The notes under the pieces are model-generated. The model was not told where the DNA came from. It ran no database searches and was given only the letters and a program-made list of their open reading frames with translations. Of a stretch of DNA of 64,000 bases, positions 25,978-34,984 are shown in pieces. The position numbers and the translations under genes were made by a program. Position 1 is the stretch's first letter, and each line of letters starts with the position of its first letter. The stretch comes from Pseudoduganella rivuli (lineage in GTDB: Bacteria; Pseudomonadota; Gammaproteobacteria; Burkholderiales; Burkholderiaceae_D). The DNA lies in contig NZ_WKJJ01000004.1 of assembly GCF_009674485.1 (NCBI RefSeq), forward strand, positions 1 through 64,000. Reading direction: 5' to 3'.

Positions 25978-26778
25978 TCAGCCCCAGAATTTCCACCAGG
26001 CTTTTTCCTTGTCGCCGCCATCCTTCAGAAACTTGCTGTCAGGATAGTTTTGCTTGAAAACGCGCAGCGCATCGTCGTGCAATTGCTTGTTGCCCATCTT
26101 GTCGTAGCCGCGGATCATGATGAACAGCGCTTCTTCGATGGCCGGCGAATCGCGGTAATCGGCGATCACACCCTGGGCGCGGTTGATGGCGGCCAGGTAA
26201 GCGCCACGGCGGTAGTAATAACGCGCCACGTGCACTTCATAGGACGCCATGGCATTGATCAGGTATTTCATGCGGTCCAGCGCATCCGGCGTGTACTGGC
26301 TGTTGGGGAACTTTTCCACCAGCGCCTTGAACGCGGCAAACGCTTCGCGCGTGGCTTTCGGGTCACGCTCGGACGGGTCTTGCTCGTAAATAAAATTCAG
26401 GAAGCTGATTTGATCGTTAAAATTGATCAAGCCCCGCAGGTAATACATGTAGTCGACGTTTGCGTGGTTCGGGTGCAGCTTGATGAAGCGTTCGACGGCG
26501 GCCAGTGCCTGCGCCTGGTCTTGCGCCTTGTACTGGGCGTAGGCGATATTCATCTGTGCCTGCTGCGCGTACGTACCGAATGGATAGCTCGATTCCAGCC
26601 TTTCGAACAATTGAACGGCACGCTCGTAATGGCCACCTTCCAATTCCTCCATGGCCTCCGAGTATAATTTCGTCGCGGACCAGCCTTTGGTTTCATCCGC
26701 CTTCTCCGGCAGCAAACTACACGCGGATAAGCCAAGCAGTACTACGGTTGCTGCAATTACCGATAATTTTTTTTGCAT
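25978..26778 (-). CDS. bamD: Outer-membrane assembly lipoprotein BamD
   Basis: A 266-residue TPR lipoprotein of the BAM complex that inserts beta-barrel proteins. Signal peptide with lipobox LSAC after MQKKLSVIAATVVLLG. Family blocks include YPFGTYAQQAQMNIAYAQYK, ALAAVERFIKLHPNHANVDY, MYYLRGL and ARYYYRRGAYLAAINRAQGV. The internal ATG at 26778 gives the better signal peptide; one at 26790 adds four residues. It diverges from rluD with 65 bp between starts, the usual neighbourhood in this group. Confidence 0.95.
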   Translation of the reverse strand: MQKKLSVIAATVVLLGLSACSLLPEKADETKGWSATKLYSEAMEELEGGHYERAVQLFERLESSYPFGTYAQQAQMNIAYAQYKAQDQAQALAAVERFIKLHPNHANVDYMYYLRGLINFNDQISFLNFIYEQDPSERDPKATREAFAAFKALVEKFPNSQYTPDALDRMKYLINAMASYEVHVARYYYRRGAYLAAINRAQGVIADYRDSPAIEEALFIMIRGYDKMGNKQLHDDALRVFKQNYPDSKFLKDGGDKEKAWWKFWG

Positions 26779-26843
26779 GTTGTTTCGCAAGAACGTTTAA
26801 CCAAATTTGATACAACTGGCTGATTATAGCCGATGGGAATGCT

Positions 26844-27953
26844 GTGACTTTAAACAATAATGAATTTGACGCCGACACTGATGACTTCCTGCCTGAAGAC
26901 GAGGCCGGTGATCCGCTGGCGCCCATCGAGCTGCAGCTGGGGCCTGAAGTTTGCGGCGAACGCCTCGACAAAGTGATCTCCAAACTGGTGCCGCAATTCT
27001 CGCGCGGCCGCCTGCAAATGTGGATCGAAGAAGGCTTCGTCACGGTCGACGGCAAGTCCGCCAAAATCCGCGCCACCGTGTATGGCGACGAAAAAGTCGT
27101 GATCCTGCCGCAGCCGGACCAGGAAACGGAAGCTTTCAAAGCGGAACCGATGGACCTGGACATCGTCTTCGAAGACGACCACCTGATTGTCGTCAACAAG
27201 CCGGCCGGCCTGGTCGTCCACCCGGGGTCCGGCAACTGGTCGGGCACGCTGCTGAACGGGCTGCTGCACCATTGCCCGGCGCTGCGCGGCGTGCCGCGCG
27301 CCGGTATCGTGCACCGCCTGGACAAGGATACGTCCGGCCTGATGGTGGTGGGCAAGACGCTGGCGGCGCAAACGGAACTGGTGCGCCAGTTGCAAGCGCG
27401 TACCGTCAAGCGCGAATACTGGTGCCTGGTCTGGGGCACGCCGCAACTGACCGGCACCATCAATTTGTCGATGGGCCGCCATCCGCGCGACCGCGTGAAA
27501 ATGGCCGTGTCGAACATGATGGGGTCGAAACCCGCGATCACGCGCTACGAACGGATTCAATCGGGTACGCTGGATGACCGTCCGGTCAGCCTGGTGCAGT
27601 GCCGCCTGGAAACGGGCCGCACCCACCAGATCCGCGTGCACATGTCGCACATCGGTTTCCCGCTGATCGGCGACCAGGTGTACGGCAAGGCGCACTTGAC
27701 GCATTACTTCCCGCGCCAGGCATTGCAGGCGCGCCGCCTGGGCCTGAACCACCCGGCGACCGGCGAAGCGGTCGAGTGGCGCGTTCCGCTGGCTGATGAT
27801 TTCGCCGAGCTGCTGGACGAATGCGATATTGACAATCCGGGCCTGAACGACGTGGGCGCCGAAGAAGAGGAAGTCACCTATGACTACGACTTCGGCCATG
27901 ACGACGATGACGACGATGACGACGAGCACGAAGTTGAAATCATCCGCATGTAA
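26844..27953 (+). CDS. rluD: 23S rRNA pseudouridine synthase RluD
   Basis: A 369-residue enzyme making pseudouridines in helix 69 of 23S rRNA. Order: acidic N-terminus, S4 domain at about 35-90, catalytic domain with VNKPAGLVVHPGSGNWSGTL and catalytic Asp160 in HRLDKDTSGLMV, then LVQCRLETGRTHQIRVHMSH. It starts with GTG at 26844. The C-terminus is an unusual acidic tail containing a run of eight aspartates, and the last 74 nt overlap the next gene in another frame. Confidence 0.94.
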   Translation: MTLNNNEFDADTDDFLPEDEAGDPLAPIELQLGPEVCGERLDKVISKLVPQFSRGRLQMWIEEGFVTVDGKSAKIRATVYGDEKVVILPQPDQETEAFKAEPMDLDIVFEDDHLIVVNKPAGLVVHPGSGNWSGTLLNGLLHHCPALRGVPRAGIVHRLDKDTSGLMVVGKTLAAQTELVRQLQARTVKREYWCLVWGTPQLTGTINLSMGRHPRDRVKMAVSNMMGSKPAITRYERIQSGTLDDRPVSLVQCRLETGRTHQIRVHMSHIGFPLIGDQVYGKAHLTHYFPRQALQARRLGLNHPATGEAVEWRVPLADDFAELLDECDIDNPGLNDVGAEEEEVTYDYDFGHDDDDDDDDEHEVEIIRM

Positions 27954-28752
27954 CGGCCTGGAGGCGCCCGGTTGGGCGCCGCCCGACTGGCCGGAACTGC
28001 CCGCCACCGTGGGCGCGTTGATGACGATGCGCCGCGGCGGTGTCAGCCCTGCGCCGTATGACGACGGGCAGGGCGGCGGCGGCCTCAATCTGGGCACCCA
28101 TGTCGGCGACGCGCCGCACCGCGTGGCGGCCAACCGCGCCGCGCTGACGGCGGTGTTGCCGGAAGAGCCCGTCTGGATGAGCCAGGTGCATGGCGTCGCG
28201 GTGGCCAATGCGGACAAACTCCGTCCCGGCGACGTTCCCGAAGCCGATGCCGCGGTGGCGCGCCGTCCCGGCGCCGTGTGCACCGTCATGACGGCCGATT
28301 GCCTGCCGGTGCTGTTTTGCGACAGCGCCGGGACCATCGTCGGCGCGGCCCACGCAGGCTGGCGCGGCCTGGCTGGCGGCGTGCTGGAGCAGACCGTGCA
28401 AACCATGCGCGGTGATGGGGCGGAAGAAATCCTGGCCTGGCTGGGCGTCGCCATCGGCCCGGCAAAATTCGAAGTGGGCGAGGAAGTGCTGCAAGCATTC
28501 GTGGCGCGGGCCGCCGACGCCGCGATGGAACAGGTGATCCGTTCCGCCTTCCGCGCCATCGATGGCAAGCCGGGCAAATACCTGGCCGATATCTACAAAC
28601 TGGCGCGTTGCCTGCTGAATGCGATTGGCGTGACGCGCATTGCCGGCGGCGAATATTGCACTGTGTCAAATTCAGGGCGTTTTTATTCATACCGCCGCGA
28701 CGGCGCGACGGGGCGCCAGGCCAGTTTGATCTGGATCAAGAAATCCAGTTGA
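27880..28752 (+). CDS. pgeF: Peptidoglycan editing factor / multicopper-like purine nucleoside phosphorylase (YfiH, PgeF)
   Basis: A 290-residue YfiH/DUF152 protein. Metal-site motifs MSQVHG, MTADCLPVLFCD and AAHAGWRGL are all present, with YCTVSNSGRFYSYRRDG near the end. In E. coli the homologue prevents misincorporation of serine into peptidoglycan stems, and related enzymes show purine nucleoside phosphorylase activity. The start at 27880 has GAGG 9 nt upstream, giving a 74-nt overlap with rluD; the first 20 residues (Thr/Met-rich) are the out-of-frame reading of rluD's poly-Asp tail. Starts at 27898-27916 are alternatives. Confidence 0.9.
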   Translation: MTTTSAMTTMTTMTTSTKLKSSACNGLEAPGWAPPDWPELPATVGALMTMRRGGVSPAPYDDGQGGGGLNLGTHVGDAPHRVAANRAALTAVLPEEPVWMSQVHGVAVANADKLRPGDVPEADAAVARRPGAVCTVMTADCLPVLFCDSAGTIVGAAHAGWRGLAGGVLEQTVQTMRGDGAEEILAWLGVAIGPAKFEVGEEVLQAFVARAADAAMEQVIRSAFRAIDGKPGKYLADIYKLARCLLNAIGVTRIAGGEYCTVSNSGRFYSYRRDGATGRQASLIWIKKSS

Positions 28753-28769
28753 CCTTTACGGGCGCCGGA

Positions 28770-29018
28770 TCAGTCTGGCGCTCCTTCTCCTTCAGGGCTA
28801 GCCGCAGCGGTGGTTTTTGTAGTATGCTGCGTTGCAGCATTTTCCCGTTCCAACGCAGCCCGGCGACGCCGCCGTCTGCCTCCGCCAGTTATATAAATAA
28901 GTATTCCTAATGGCAAGACACAGTACATTAAAAACGTCATAATGCCGGCAACGACAGTAGGTTCGGTAAACGCCATCAGCGCTACCACGTAGATCCAAGC
29001 AACAGCAATCAGCAACAT
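28770..29018 (-). CDS. Small membrane protein next to phaC, 82 aa
   Basis: Starts MLLIAVAWIYVVALMAFTEP with two hydrophobic segments (about 2-18 and 22-45), a stretch of six arginines (GGGRRRRRR) that should stay in the cytoplasm, and an Ala/Thr-rich tail. Similar short proteins (MLLxAxAWIYVVLMM...) are, to my recollection, common in Burkholderiales near PHA genes, but no function is known to me. It diverges from phaC with 27 bp between starts, so the two share a regulatory region. Confidence 0.7.
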   Translation of the reverse strand: MLLIAVAWIYVVALMAFTEPTVVAGIMTFLMYCVLPLGILIYITGGGRRRRRRAALERENAATQHTTKTTAAASPEGEGAPD

Positions 29019-29045
29019 AAGCAGTCTCGGTTAACACTCACGACA

Positions 29046-30794
29046 ATGGACTTAAACATGAAATTGCCTGATCCTCAAGCCTTTGCCAACGCCTGGATGT
29101 CGCAGTTCAGCGACCCCAACCAATGGCAATCCTGGTTCAACATGGTGCCCGAAGTTCAATCGCACCCGGTGACGGCGATCCTGCGCGATGCGGGAGCCGC
29201 CATCAAGCCTGACGTGATCGAGCAACTGAAAAACGACTATATCGCGCAGTTTTCCACGCTGTGGCAGGATTTTATCGGCGGTAAATCGCCGGAAGTGTCG
29301 GACCGCCGTTTTTCGTCGGCGGCATGGCAAAGCAATCCGGTCACGGCATTCAATGCCGCATCATACCTGCTGAACGCGAAATTCCTGACCGCCATGGCGG
29401 AATCCATCGATGCGGCCCCGCAGCAACAGCAGCGTATCCGTTTCGCCGTCCAGCAAGTGGTGGATGCGATGTCGCCGGCCAATTTCCTGGCCACGAATCC
29501 GGAAGCCCAGCAAAAGCTGATGGAAACCAAGGGCGAAAGCCTGACCAAGGGCCTGGCGAATATGCTGGCCGACATGAATAAAGGCCATATTTCGCTGTCC
29601 GATGAATCGGCCTTCGAAGTGGGCAAAAACCTGGCCAATACCCCGGGCCAGGTGGTGTATGAAAACGACTTGTTCCAGCTGATTCAATACACGCCGACCA
29701 CGGAAACCGTGCACGAGCGTCCATTGCTGCTGGTGCCGCCTTGCATTAACAAGTTCTATATCCTGGATTTGCAGCCGGAAAATTCGCTGGTGCGCTATGC
29801 GGTGGAGCAGGGCAATACCGTGTTCCTGGTTTCGTGGCGCAATCCGGACCAGTCGATGGCGAAAACCACGTGGGACGATTATGTCGACCGCGGCGTGATC
29901 AACGCCGTGCACCTGGTGCAGGAAATCTCCGGCCAGGACAAGATGAATATCCTGGGCTTCTGCGTGGGTGGCACGTTGACCGGTACGTCGCTGGCCGTCA
30001 TGGCGGCGCGTGGCGAACATCCTGCCGCCAGCGTGACCCTGCTGACCACGTTCCTGGACTTTGCCGATACCGGTGTGCTGAGCGTGTTTGTCGACGAGAC
30101 GCAAGTGGCGTTGCGCGAGCAAACCCTGAAGGCGGGCGGCCTGATGCCGGGCCGCGACCTGGCGACCACGTTCTCCAGCCTGCGTCCGAACGACCTGGTG
30201 TGGAATTACGTGCAGTCGAATTACCTGAAGGGTAACGAGCCGCCGCCATTCGATTTGCTGTACTGGAATTCGGACAGCACGAATTTGCCGGGCCCGATGT
30301 TCTGCTGGTACCTGCGCAATACCTACCTGGAAAATAACCTGAAGCACCCGGGTAAATTGACCGTGGCCGGTGAAAAAGTCGACTTGTCCGCCATCGATGC
30401 GCCGGCATTTATTTACGCGTCGCGCGAAGACCATATCGTGCCGTGGGCGGCCGCTTATGCATCGAACGACATCCTGAATCCGAAAAAGCCGAAGAATAAC
30501 CGCTTCATCCTGGGCGCCTCCGGTCACATCGCGGGTGTCATCAATCCGGCGTCGAAAAACAAGCGCAGCTATTGGAGCAACGATGCCGCGCCGAAGAAGG
30601 GCGCCAAGCGTCCGGATGCGCAAGCGTGGCTCGATGGCGCCACCGAGCACAAAGGCAGCTGGTGGGGTGAGTGGGCAGCATTCCTGGCCGAACACGGCGG
30701 CAAGGATGTGCCTGCGCCGAAAATGCATGGCAGCAAGAAATATCTGCCAATCGAAGCGGCGCCGGGCCGGTATGTGAAAGCCCGGGCGGACTGA
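29046..30794 (+). CDS. phaC: Class I polyhydroxyalkanoate synthase PhaC
   Basis: A 582-residue enzyme polymerising 3-hydroxyacyl-CoA into PHA granules. The lipase-like box GFCVGG has the nucleophile Cys306; Asp462 (SREDHIVPW) and His494 (GASGHIAGVIN) complete the triad. The N-terminal PhaC domain and the core (PPCINKFYILDLQPENSLVR, FLVSWRNPD) are typical of class I enzymes of betaproteobacteria. phaA and phaB are not adjacent. A terminator lies between it and phaR. Confidence 0.97.
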   Translation: MDLNMKLPDPQAFANAWMSQFSDPNQWQSWFNMVPEVQSHPVTAILRDAGAAIKPDVIEQLKNDYIAQFSTLWQDFIGGKSPEVSDRRFSSAAWQSNPVTAFNAASYLLNAKFLTAMAESIDAAPQQQQRIRFAVQQVVDAMSPANFLATNPEAQQKLMETKGESLTKGLANMLADMNKGHISLSDESAFEVGKNLANTPGQVVYENDLFQLIQYTPTTETVHERPLLLVPPCINKFYILDLQPENSLVRYAVEQGNTVFLVSWRNPDQSMAKTTWDDYVDRGVINAVHLVQEISGQDKMNILGFCVGGTLTGTSLAVMAARGEHPAASVTLLTTFLDFADTGVLSVFVDETQVALREQTLKAGGLMPGRDLATTFSSLRPNDLVWNYVQSNYLKGNEPPPFDLLYWNSDSTNLPGPMFCWYLRNTYLENNLKHPGKLTVAGEKVDLSAIDAPAFIYASREDHIVPWAAAYASNDILNPKKPKNNRFILGASGHIAGVINPASKNKRSYWSNDAAPKKGAKRPDAQAWLDGATEHKGSWWGEWAAFLAEHGGKDVPAPKMHGSKKYLPIEAAPGRYVKARAD

Positions 30795-30914
30795 TTTCGG
30801 GTGCCGGGTGGATCACCCGGCTGTTGCGTTGCGGCCGCTATCATGTTGCAACGCGAAAACCTGTGCCACCCGCGTTTTTTTCACTCTATAATAGGCGCAA
30901 GAGGCATACGTAAG

Positions 30915-30941
30915 AAAGCGGACCTTGGTCCGCTTTTTTTT
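30915..30941 (+). terminator. Rho-independent terminator between phaC and phaR
   Basis: AAAGCGGACC at 30915-30924 pairs with GGTCCGCTTT at 30927-30936 around two bases, followed directly by a T-run to 30941. It would end phaC transcripts about 120 bp past the stop, 46 bp before phaR. Confidence 0.88.
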
Positions 30942-30986
30942 CAAAATAACCGTGAACGCGCTGCGGCGCAAAAAATGGAACTTGTG

Positions 30987-31544
30987 ATGAGTAGTGTAAA
31001 GAAAAACGCGGAACGCTTGATCAAGAAATACCCTAATCGCCGTTTATACGACACGCAAACCAGTTCCTACATCACCTTGACCGATGTGAAACAGCTTGTG
31101 CTCGACAACGAAGAATTCACCGTGGTCGACGCCAAGTCGAATGAAGATTTGACGCGCAGTATCCTGCTGCAAATCATTCTGGAAGAAGAAGCCAGTGGCG
31201 TGCCGATGTTTTCCACCGGCGTGCTGGCGCAAATCATTCGCTATTATGGCCACGCCATGCAGGGGATGATGGGTTCGTACCTGGAAAAGAATGTCGAGGC
31301 ATTCACCGATATCCAGCGTAAATTCACCAGCGCCACGCTCGATGGCAAACCGTTCAGCCCGGAAATGTGGTCCCAGTTTATGAACGTACAGGGACCGATC
31401 ATGCAGGGCATGATGAATAATTACATCGACCAGAGTAAAACCCTGTTCGTGCAAATGCAGGAACAAATGCAAAACCAGAGCAAGTCGCTGTTCAGCGCAT
31501 TCCCGTTCATGAATCCGGTGGTGCCGCCGACGGACAAGAAATAA
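30987..31544 (+). CDS. phaR: PHA synthesis repressor PhaR
   Basis: A 185-residue DNA- and granule-binding repressor of PHA genes. The PHB/PHA DNA-binding domain at the N-terminus is clear (RLIKKYPNRRLYDTQTSSYI, TLTDVKQLVLDNEEFTVVDA), followed by the PHB accumulation regulatory domain and a Met/Gln-rich amphipathic tail that would bind phasin or PHA surfaces. The ATG at 30987 with GGA about 8 nt upstream is chosen; an ATG at 30975 adds four residues. Ends in a strong terminator. Confidence 0.94.
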   Translation: MSSVKKNAERLIKKYPNRRLYDTQTSSYITLTDVKQLVLDNEEFTVVDAKSNEDLTRSILLQIILEEEASGVPMFSTGVLAQIIRYYGHAMQGMMGSYLEKNVEAFTDIQRKFTSATLDGKPFSPEMWSQFMNVQGPIMQGMMNNYIDQSKTLFVQMQEQMQNQSKSLFSAFPFMNPVVPPTDKK

Positions 31545-31545
31545 A

Positions 31546-31580
31546 AAAAAGCCGGGTTTGAAAACCCGGCTTTTTCTTTC
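31546..31580. terminator. Two-way terminator between phaR and flagellin gene
   Basis: AAAAAGCCGGGTTT at 31546-31559 pairs with AAACCCGGCTTTTT at 31562-31575. Both strands end in a T-run, so it can serve the rightward phaR and the leftward flagellin gene. Confidence 0.9.
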
Positions 31581-31598
31581 CGTACTCTTCAGTGCCTG

Positions 31599-32495
31599 TT
31601 ACTGCAGCAGTGAAATCACCAGCGCGGGCGTCACATTACTCTTGCGCATCATCGCGGTGCTTGATTGCAGCAGCATCAATTGCACCGTCGCATTCGCGGT
31701 TTCATCGGCAAAATCCGCATCCATGAAACGGCCTTCCGACGCCTGGCCGTTTTCCACCGCGGTTTGCAGGTTGTTGAACGTGTGGTCGAGGCGGTTGATC
31801 AGCGCGCCCAGTTCCGAGCGGGATTGCGCCACCAGGTTGATGGCGGTATTGATGCGGCCCATCACGGCATTCGCGCCGCCCGAACTCAACAATTCCGCGC
31901 CGGTATCGGTGACCCGGGTTTCAATGATATTGCCCGGCAACACCACCTGGTAGGGCACATTCACGCCGGACGTGTTGCGGGTCGCATCCAGCGCATTGTT
32001 GTATAGGGTTTCGAACTGGTATTGCGTGCTTTCCTCGGCGGTGGCGCCGAACTGGAAGCGGGTGATGAAATCGTTGGCGGCTTTACCGGTCAGCAAACCG
32101 TTTTCACCGTACAGCAAGTCTTCCTTCACCAGGCGTTCATTCTGCTTGCCCAGCTCATCGTATTCGACCTGCATGGCTTCGCGGTCGGCGTCCGTATAGC
32201 TGGCGTCGGCTGCCTGCGTGGCCAGTTCCTGCATGCGGAACATGGAACGGTTCAAGCCTTCCAGCACGGAATCCATGGTTTGCAGCTTGGAAATGGAATT
32301 CTGCGTATTACGCATCGCCATTTTCATGCCTGCGTTTTGCGCATGCAGGCGCGTGGCGATTTGCAGGCCGGCGGCGTCGTCCTGGCCTGAGTTGATCCGG
32401 TAACCGGTCGCGAGTCGCTCGTTCGACACGCTCAGCAAGCGCTGAGAGCGGCCGGCCGCGTTGATGGCGGCAAGCGAGGCGTGGTTTGTGTGCAT
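31599..32495 (-). CDS. Flagellin (short, isolated gene)
   Basis: A 298-residue flagellin starting MHTNHASLAAINAAGRSQRL, with the N-terminal D0/D1 coiled region (ERLATGYRINSGQDDAAGLQ, AMRNTQNSISKLQTMDSVLE) and C-terminal D1/D0 (LGALINRLDHTFNNLQTAVE, FADETANATVQLMLLQSSTA). The central domain is short, as in lateral or small flagellins. The ATG at 32495 matches the family start; 27 codons of open frame upstream do not. No other flagellar gene is nearby, so it is an orphan copy. Confidence 0.9.
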   Translation of the reverse strand: MHTNHASLAAINAAGRSQRLLSVSNERLATGYRINSGQDDAAGLQIATRLHAQNAGMKMAMRNTQNSISKLQTMDSVLEGLNRSMFRMQELATQAADASYTDADREAMQVEYDELGKQNERLVKEDLLYGENGLLTGKAANDFITRFQFGATAEESTQYQFETLYNNALDATRNTSGVNVPYQVVLPGNIIETRVTDTGAELLSSGGANAVMGRINTAINLVAQSRSELGALINRLDHTFNNLQTAVENGQASEGRFMDADFADETANATVQLMLLQSSTAMMRKSNVTPALVISLLQ

Positions 32496-32615
32496 GCTGA
32501 GCAAGGTATTTTTTCCCTTAGGAAAATCTTGACTTGGATTAATTGTACTACACACCACGGTTACCGCCTGACGCATTTTTGCATCAGTCGCGGATTTTCA
32601 GTCGCTGTCGCAAGG

Positions 32616-32645
32616 AAAAGGCCCGGCCGTTTTTCATGGCCGGGC
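32616..32645 (-). terminator. Likely terminator after aqpZ
   Basis: On the minus strand GCCCGGCC (32645-32638) pairs with GGCCGGGC (32628-32621) around a 9-nt loop and is followed by CTTTTCC. The stem is strong but the T-run is only four bases, so efficiency is uncertain. Confidence 0.6.
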
Positions 32646-32654
32646 TCAGTCGGC

Positions 32655-33350
32655 TCAGTCGTTATCGAGCAGCGCGTTGTAGATCACCGCGCCAAGGATG
32701 GCGCCGACAATCGGCGCCACCCAGAACAGCCACAAGTCACCCATGGCGCCGGTTTGTGCAAACAGGGCCGGGCCCGTGCTGCGGGCCGGATTGACGGACG
32801 TATTCGAGACCGGGATCGACACCAGGTGGATCAAGGTCAGGCACAGGCCGATCGCCAGGCCGCCAAAGCCGCCGGCCGCGCGCTTGGACGTGGCGCCCAG
32901 GATCACGATCAGGAAGATGGCCGTCATGACGACCTCGCACACCAGCACGGACACCATGCTGAAGCCGCCAGGGGAGTTGCTGCCATAGCCGTTCGACGCG
33001 AAGCCGCCCACGCCGGTAAAGCCGGCCTTGCCGGAAACGATCAGGAACAGCACGGCGGCGGCCGCGATGGCGCCCAGTACCTGGGAGGCGATGTAGCCGG
33101 GCAGTTCAGCGGCGGAAAAACGCTTGCCCACCACCAGGCCGATCGATACGGCGGGATTGAAGTGGCCGCCGGAAATCGGGCCCAGCGCATACGCGCCGGT
33201 CAGCACTGTCAGGCCGAAGGCCAGCGACACGCCCAGCAGGCCGATGCCGACCTGGGGAAATGCCGCCGCCAGTACGGCACTGCCGCAGCCACCCAGCGTC
33301 AGCCAGAACGTGCCGAGGAACTCGGCTGACCATTTTTTGACATTGCTCAT
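32655..33350 (-). CDS. aqpZ: Aquaporin Z
   Basis: A 231-residue MIP-family water channel. Six membrane helices and the two half-helix motifs FNPAVS (about 65) and [12 protein letters not shown] (about 187) are present. The selectivity-filter positions and length match AqpZ rather than the larger glycerol facilitators. It is a single-gene unit, with a hairpin terminator behind it and two operator-like palindromes ahead of it. Confidence 0.95.
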   Translation of the reverse strand: MSNVKKWSAEFLGTFWLTLGGCGSAVLAAAFPQVGIGLLGVSLAFGLTVLTGAYALGPISGGHFNPAVSIGLVVGKRFSAAELPGYIASQVLGAIAAAAVLFLIVSGKAGFTGVGGFASNGYGSNSPGGFSMVSVLVCEVVMTAIFLIVILGATSKRAAGGFGGLAIGLCLTLIHLVSIPVSNTSVNPARSTGPALFAQTGAMGDLWLFWVAPIVGAILGAVIYNALLDND

Positions 33351-33369
33351 TGTTGATTCTTTCGAAATG

Positions 33370-33409
33370 GGTTATGTAACCAAAAATATATTACTTTGGT
33401 TATATAACA
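33370..33409. promoter_or_regulatory. Paired palindromes in aqpZ promoter
   Basis: GGTTATGTAACC (33370-33381) is a perfect palindrome. GGTTATATAACA (33398-33409) is the same motif with one end base changed, 28 bp centre to centre. Between them the minus strand reads TAATATATT, a plausible -10, so one site would overlap the -35 and the other lie just downstream of the -10. This looks like a repressor operator pair for a helix-turn-helix dimer, by inference. Confidence 0.6.
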
Positions 33410-33514
33410 CATAAGTTTTACTAAATGCAATGACGGGGGGGCTGGGGATGGCGGGGAGCGGAGGGGAATACGCTATAATGGCAGATTCGCTCCAATTTTC
33501 GATAGTGATTCCCC

Positions 33515-34912
33515 ATGCACGAAATTTCCCGTATTTCCAAGGACAAACAGGCCGCTGCCACCCCATCCGGGGCCGCGCCGAAAGTCGGATTCGTCTCGCT
33601 CGGTTGCCCGAAAGCGCTGGTCGATTCCGAACAGATCCTGACCCAGCTGCGCGCCGAGGGTTACGAGACCGCCAAATCGTATGATGGCGCCGACCTGGTG
33701 ATCGTCAACACGTGCGGCTTCATCGATGCCGCCGTGCAGGAATCGCTGGATGCGATTGGCGAAGCGCTGGCGGAAAACGGCAAAGTCATCGTGACCGGCT
33801 GCCTGGGCGCCAAGAAAGACGGCGAAGGCAATGACCTGATCAAGTCCATTCACCCGAAAGTGCTGGCGGTGACAGGCCCGCACGCGCTGGGCGAAGTGAT
33901 GCAGGAAGTGCACCACCACTTGCCGAAGCCGCACGAACCGTTCATCGACCTGCTGCCGCCCCAGGGCGTCAAGCTGACGCCGAAACACTATGCGTACCTG
34001 AAGATTTCCGAAGGCTGCAACCACCGCTGCAGCTTCTGCATCATCCCGTCGATGCGCGGCGACCTGGTGTCGCGTCCGATCGGTGAACTGATGCTGGAAG
34101 CGGAAAACCTGTTCAAGTCCGGCGTCAAGGAATTGCTGGTGATTTCGCAGGATACGTCGGCCTACGGTGTGGACGTGAAGTTCCGCTCCGGTTTCTGGAA
34201 CGGCCGTCCGATCAAGACCCACATGACGCAACTGGCCGAAGCGCTGTCGCAGCTGGCCAAACAATATGGCGCATGGGTGCGCATGCACTACGTGTATCCA
34301 TACCCGCACGTGGACCAGGTGATCCCGCTGATGGGCGAAAACCTGCTGCCCTACCTGGACATCCCGCTGCAGCATGCGCACCCGGACGTGCTGAAGCGCA
34401 TGAAGCGCCCGGCCAGCGGCGAAAAAAACCTGGACCGCATCCAGGCCTGGCGCGCCATGAACCCGGACCTGACGATCCGCTCGACCTTCATCGCCGGCTT
34501 CCCCGGCGAGACGGAAAGCGAATTCGAATACCTGCTGGACTTCCTGAAGGAAGCGCAGATCGACCGCCTGGGCTGCTTCGCTTATTCCCCGGTGGAAGGC
34601 GCGACCGCCAATGCGCTGGACAATCCCGTGCCGGAAGAAGTGCGCGAAGAGCGCCGTGGCCGCGTGATGCTGCTGCAGGAAGAAATTTCCCGCAAGCGCT
34701 TGCAGGCGAAAGTCGGCAAGACCATCAAGGTACTGATCGACGAACTGACGCCTAGCGGCGCCAAGGGCCGTTCCGCCGCCGATGCGCCGGAAATCGACGG
34801 CGTCGTCTACGTGAAGAAACCGTTTGAACCGCACAAGAAACTCGTGGTGGGGCAATTCGTCGACGTGGAAGTCACGCGCGCTGACGCCCACGACCTGTGG
34901 GGCGAGGCATAA
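33515..34912 (+). CDS. rimO: Ribosomal protein S12 methylthiotransferase RimO
   Basis: A 465-residue radical SAM enzyme that adds methylthio to Asp of S12. The UPF0004 domain has Cys31, Cys67 and Cys96 for the auxiliary 4Fe-4S cluster. The radical SAM motif CNHRCSFC has Cys168, Cys172 and Cys175. A C-terminal TRAM domain ends with [32 protein letters not shown] is diagnostic for RimO rather than MiaB. A single-gene unit closed by a terminator. Confidence 0.96.
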   Translation: MHEISRISKDKQAAATPSGAAPKVGFVSLGCPKALVDSEQILTQLRAEGYETAKSYDGADLVIVNTCGFIDAAVQESLDAIGEALAENGKVIVTGCLGAKKDGEGNDLIKSIHPKVLAVTGPHALGEVMQEVHHHLPKPHEPFIDLLPPQGVKLTPKHYAYLKISEGCNHRCSFCIIPSMRGDLVSRPIGELMLEAENLFKSGVKELLVISQDTSAYGVDVKFRSGFWNGRPIKTHMTQLAEALSQLAKQYGAWVRMHYVYPYPHVDQVIPLMGENLLPYLDIPLQHAHPDVLKRMKRPASGEKNLDRIQAWRAMNPDLTIRSTFIAGFPGETESEFEYLLDFLKEAQIDRLGCFAYSPVEGATANALDNPVPEEVREERRGRVMLLQEEISRKRLQAKVGKTIKVLIDELTPSGAKGRSAADAPEIDGVVYVKKPFEPHKKLVVGQFVDVEVTRADAHDLWGEA

Positions 34913-34938
34913 AGCTGCCTGAATCGAAGTAGAATCAG

Positions 34939-34973
34939 GGCGGGAGCGCATAACGCGCATCCCGCCTTTTTTT
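34939..34973 (+). terminator. Rho-independent terminator after rimO
   Basis: GGCGGGA (34939-34945) pairs with TCCCGCC (34960-34966), extended by GCGC/GCGC across a one-base bulge, followed by seven T (34967-34973). It lies 12 bp before the metC start. Confidence 0.88.
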
Positions 34974-34984
34974 ATCCGCGAGCC

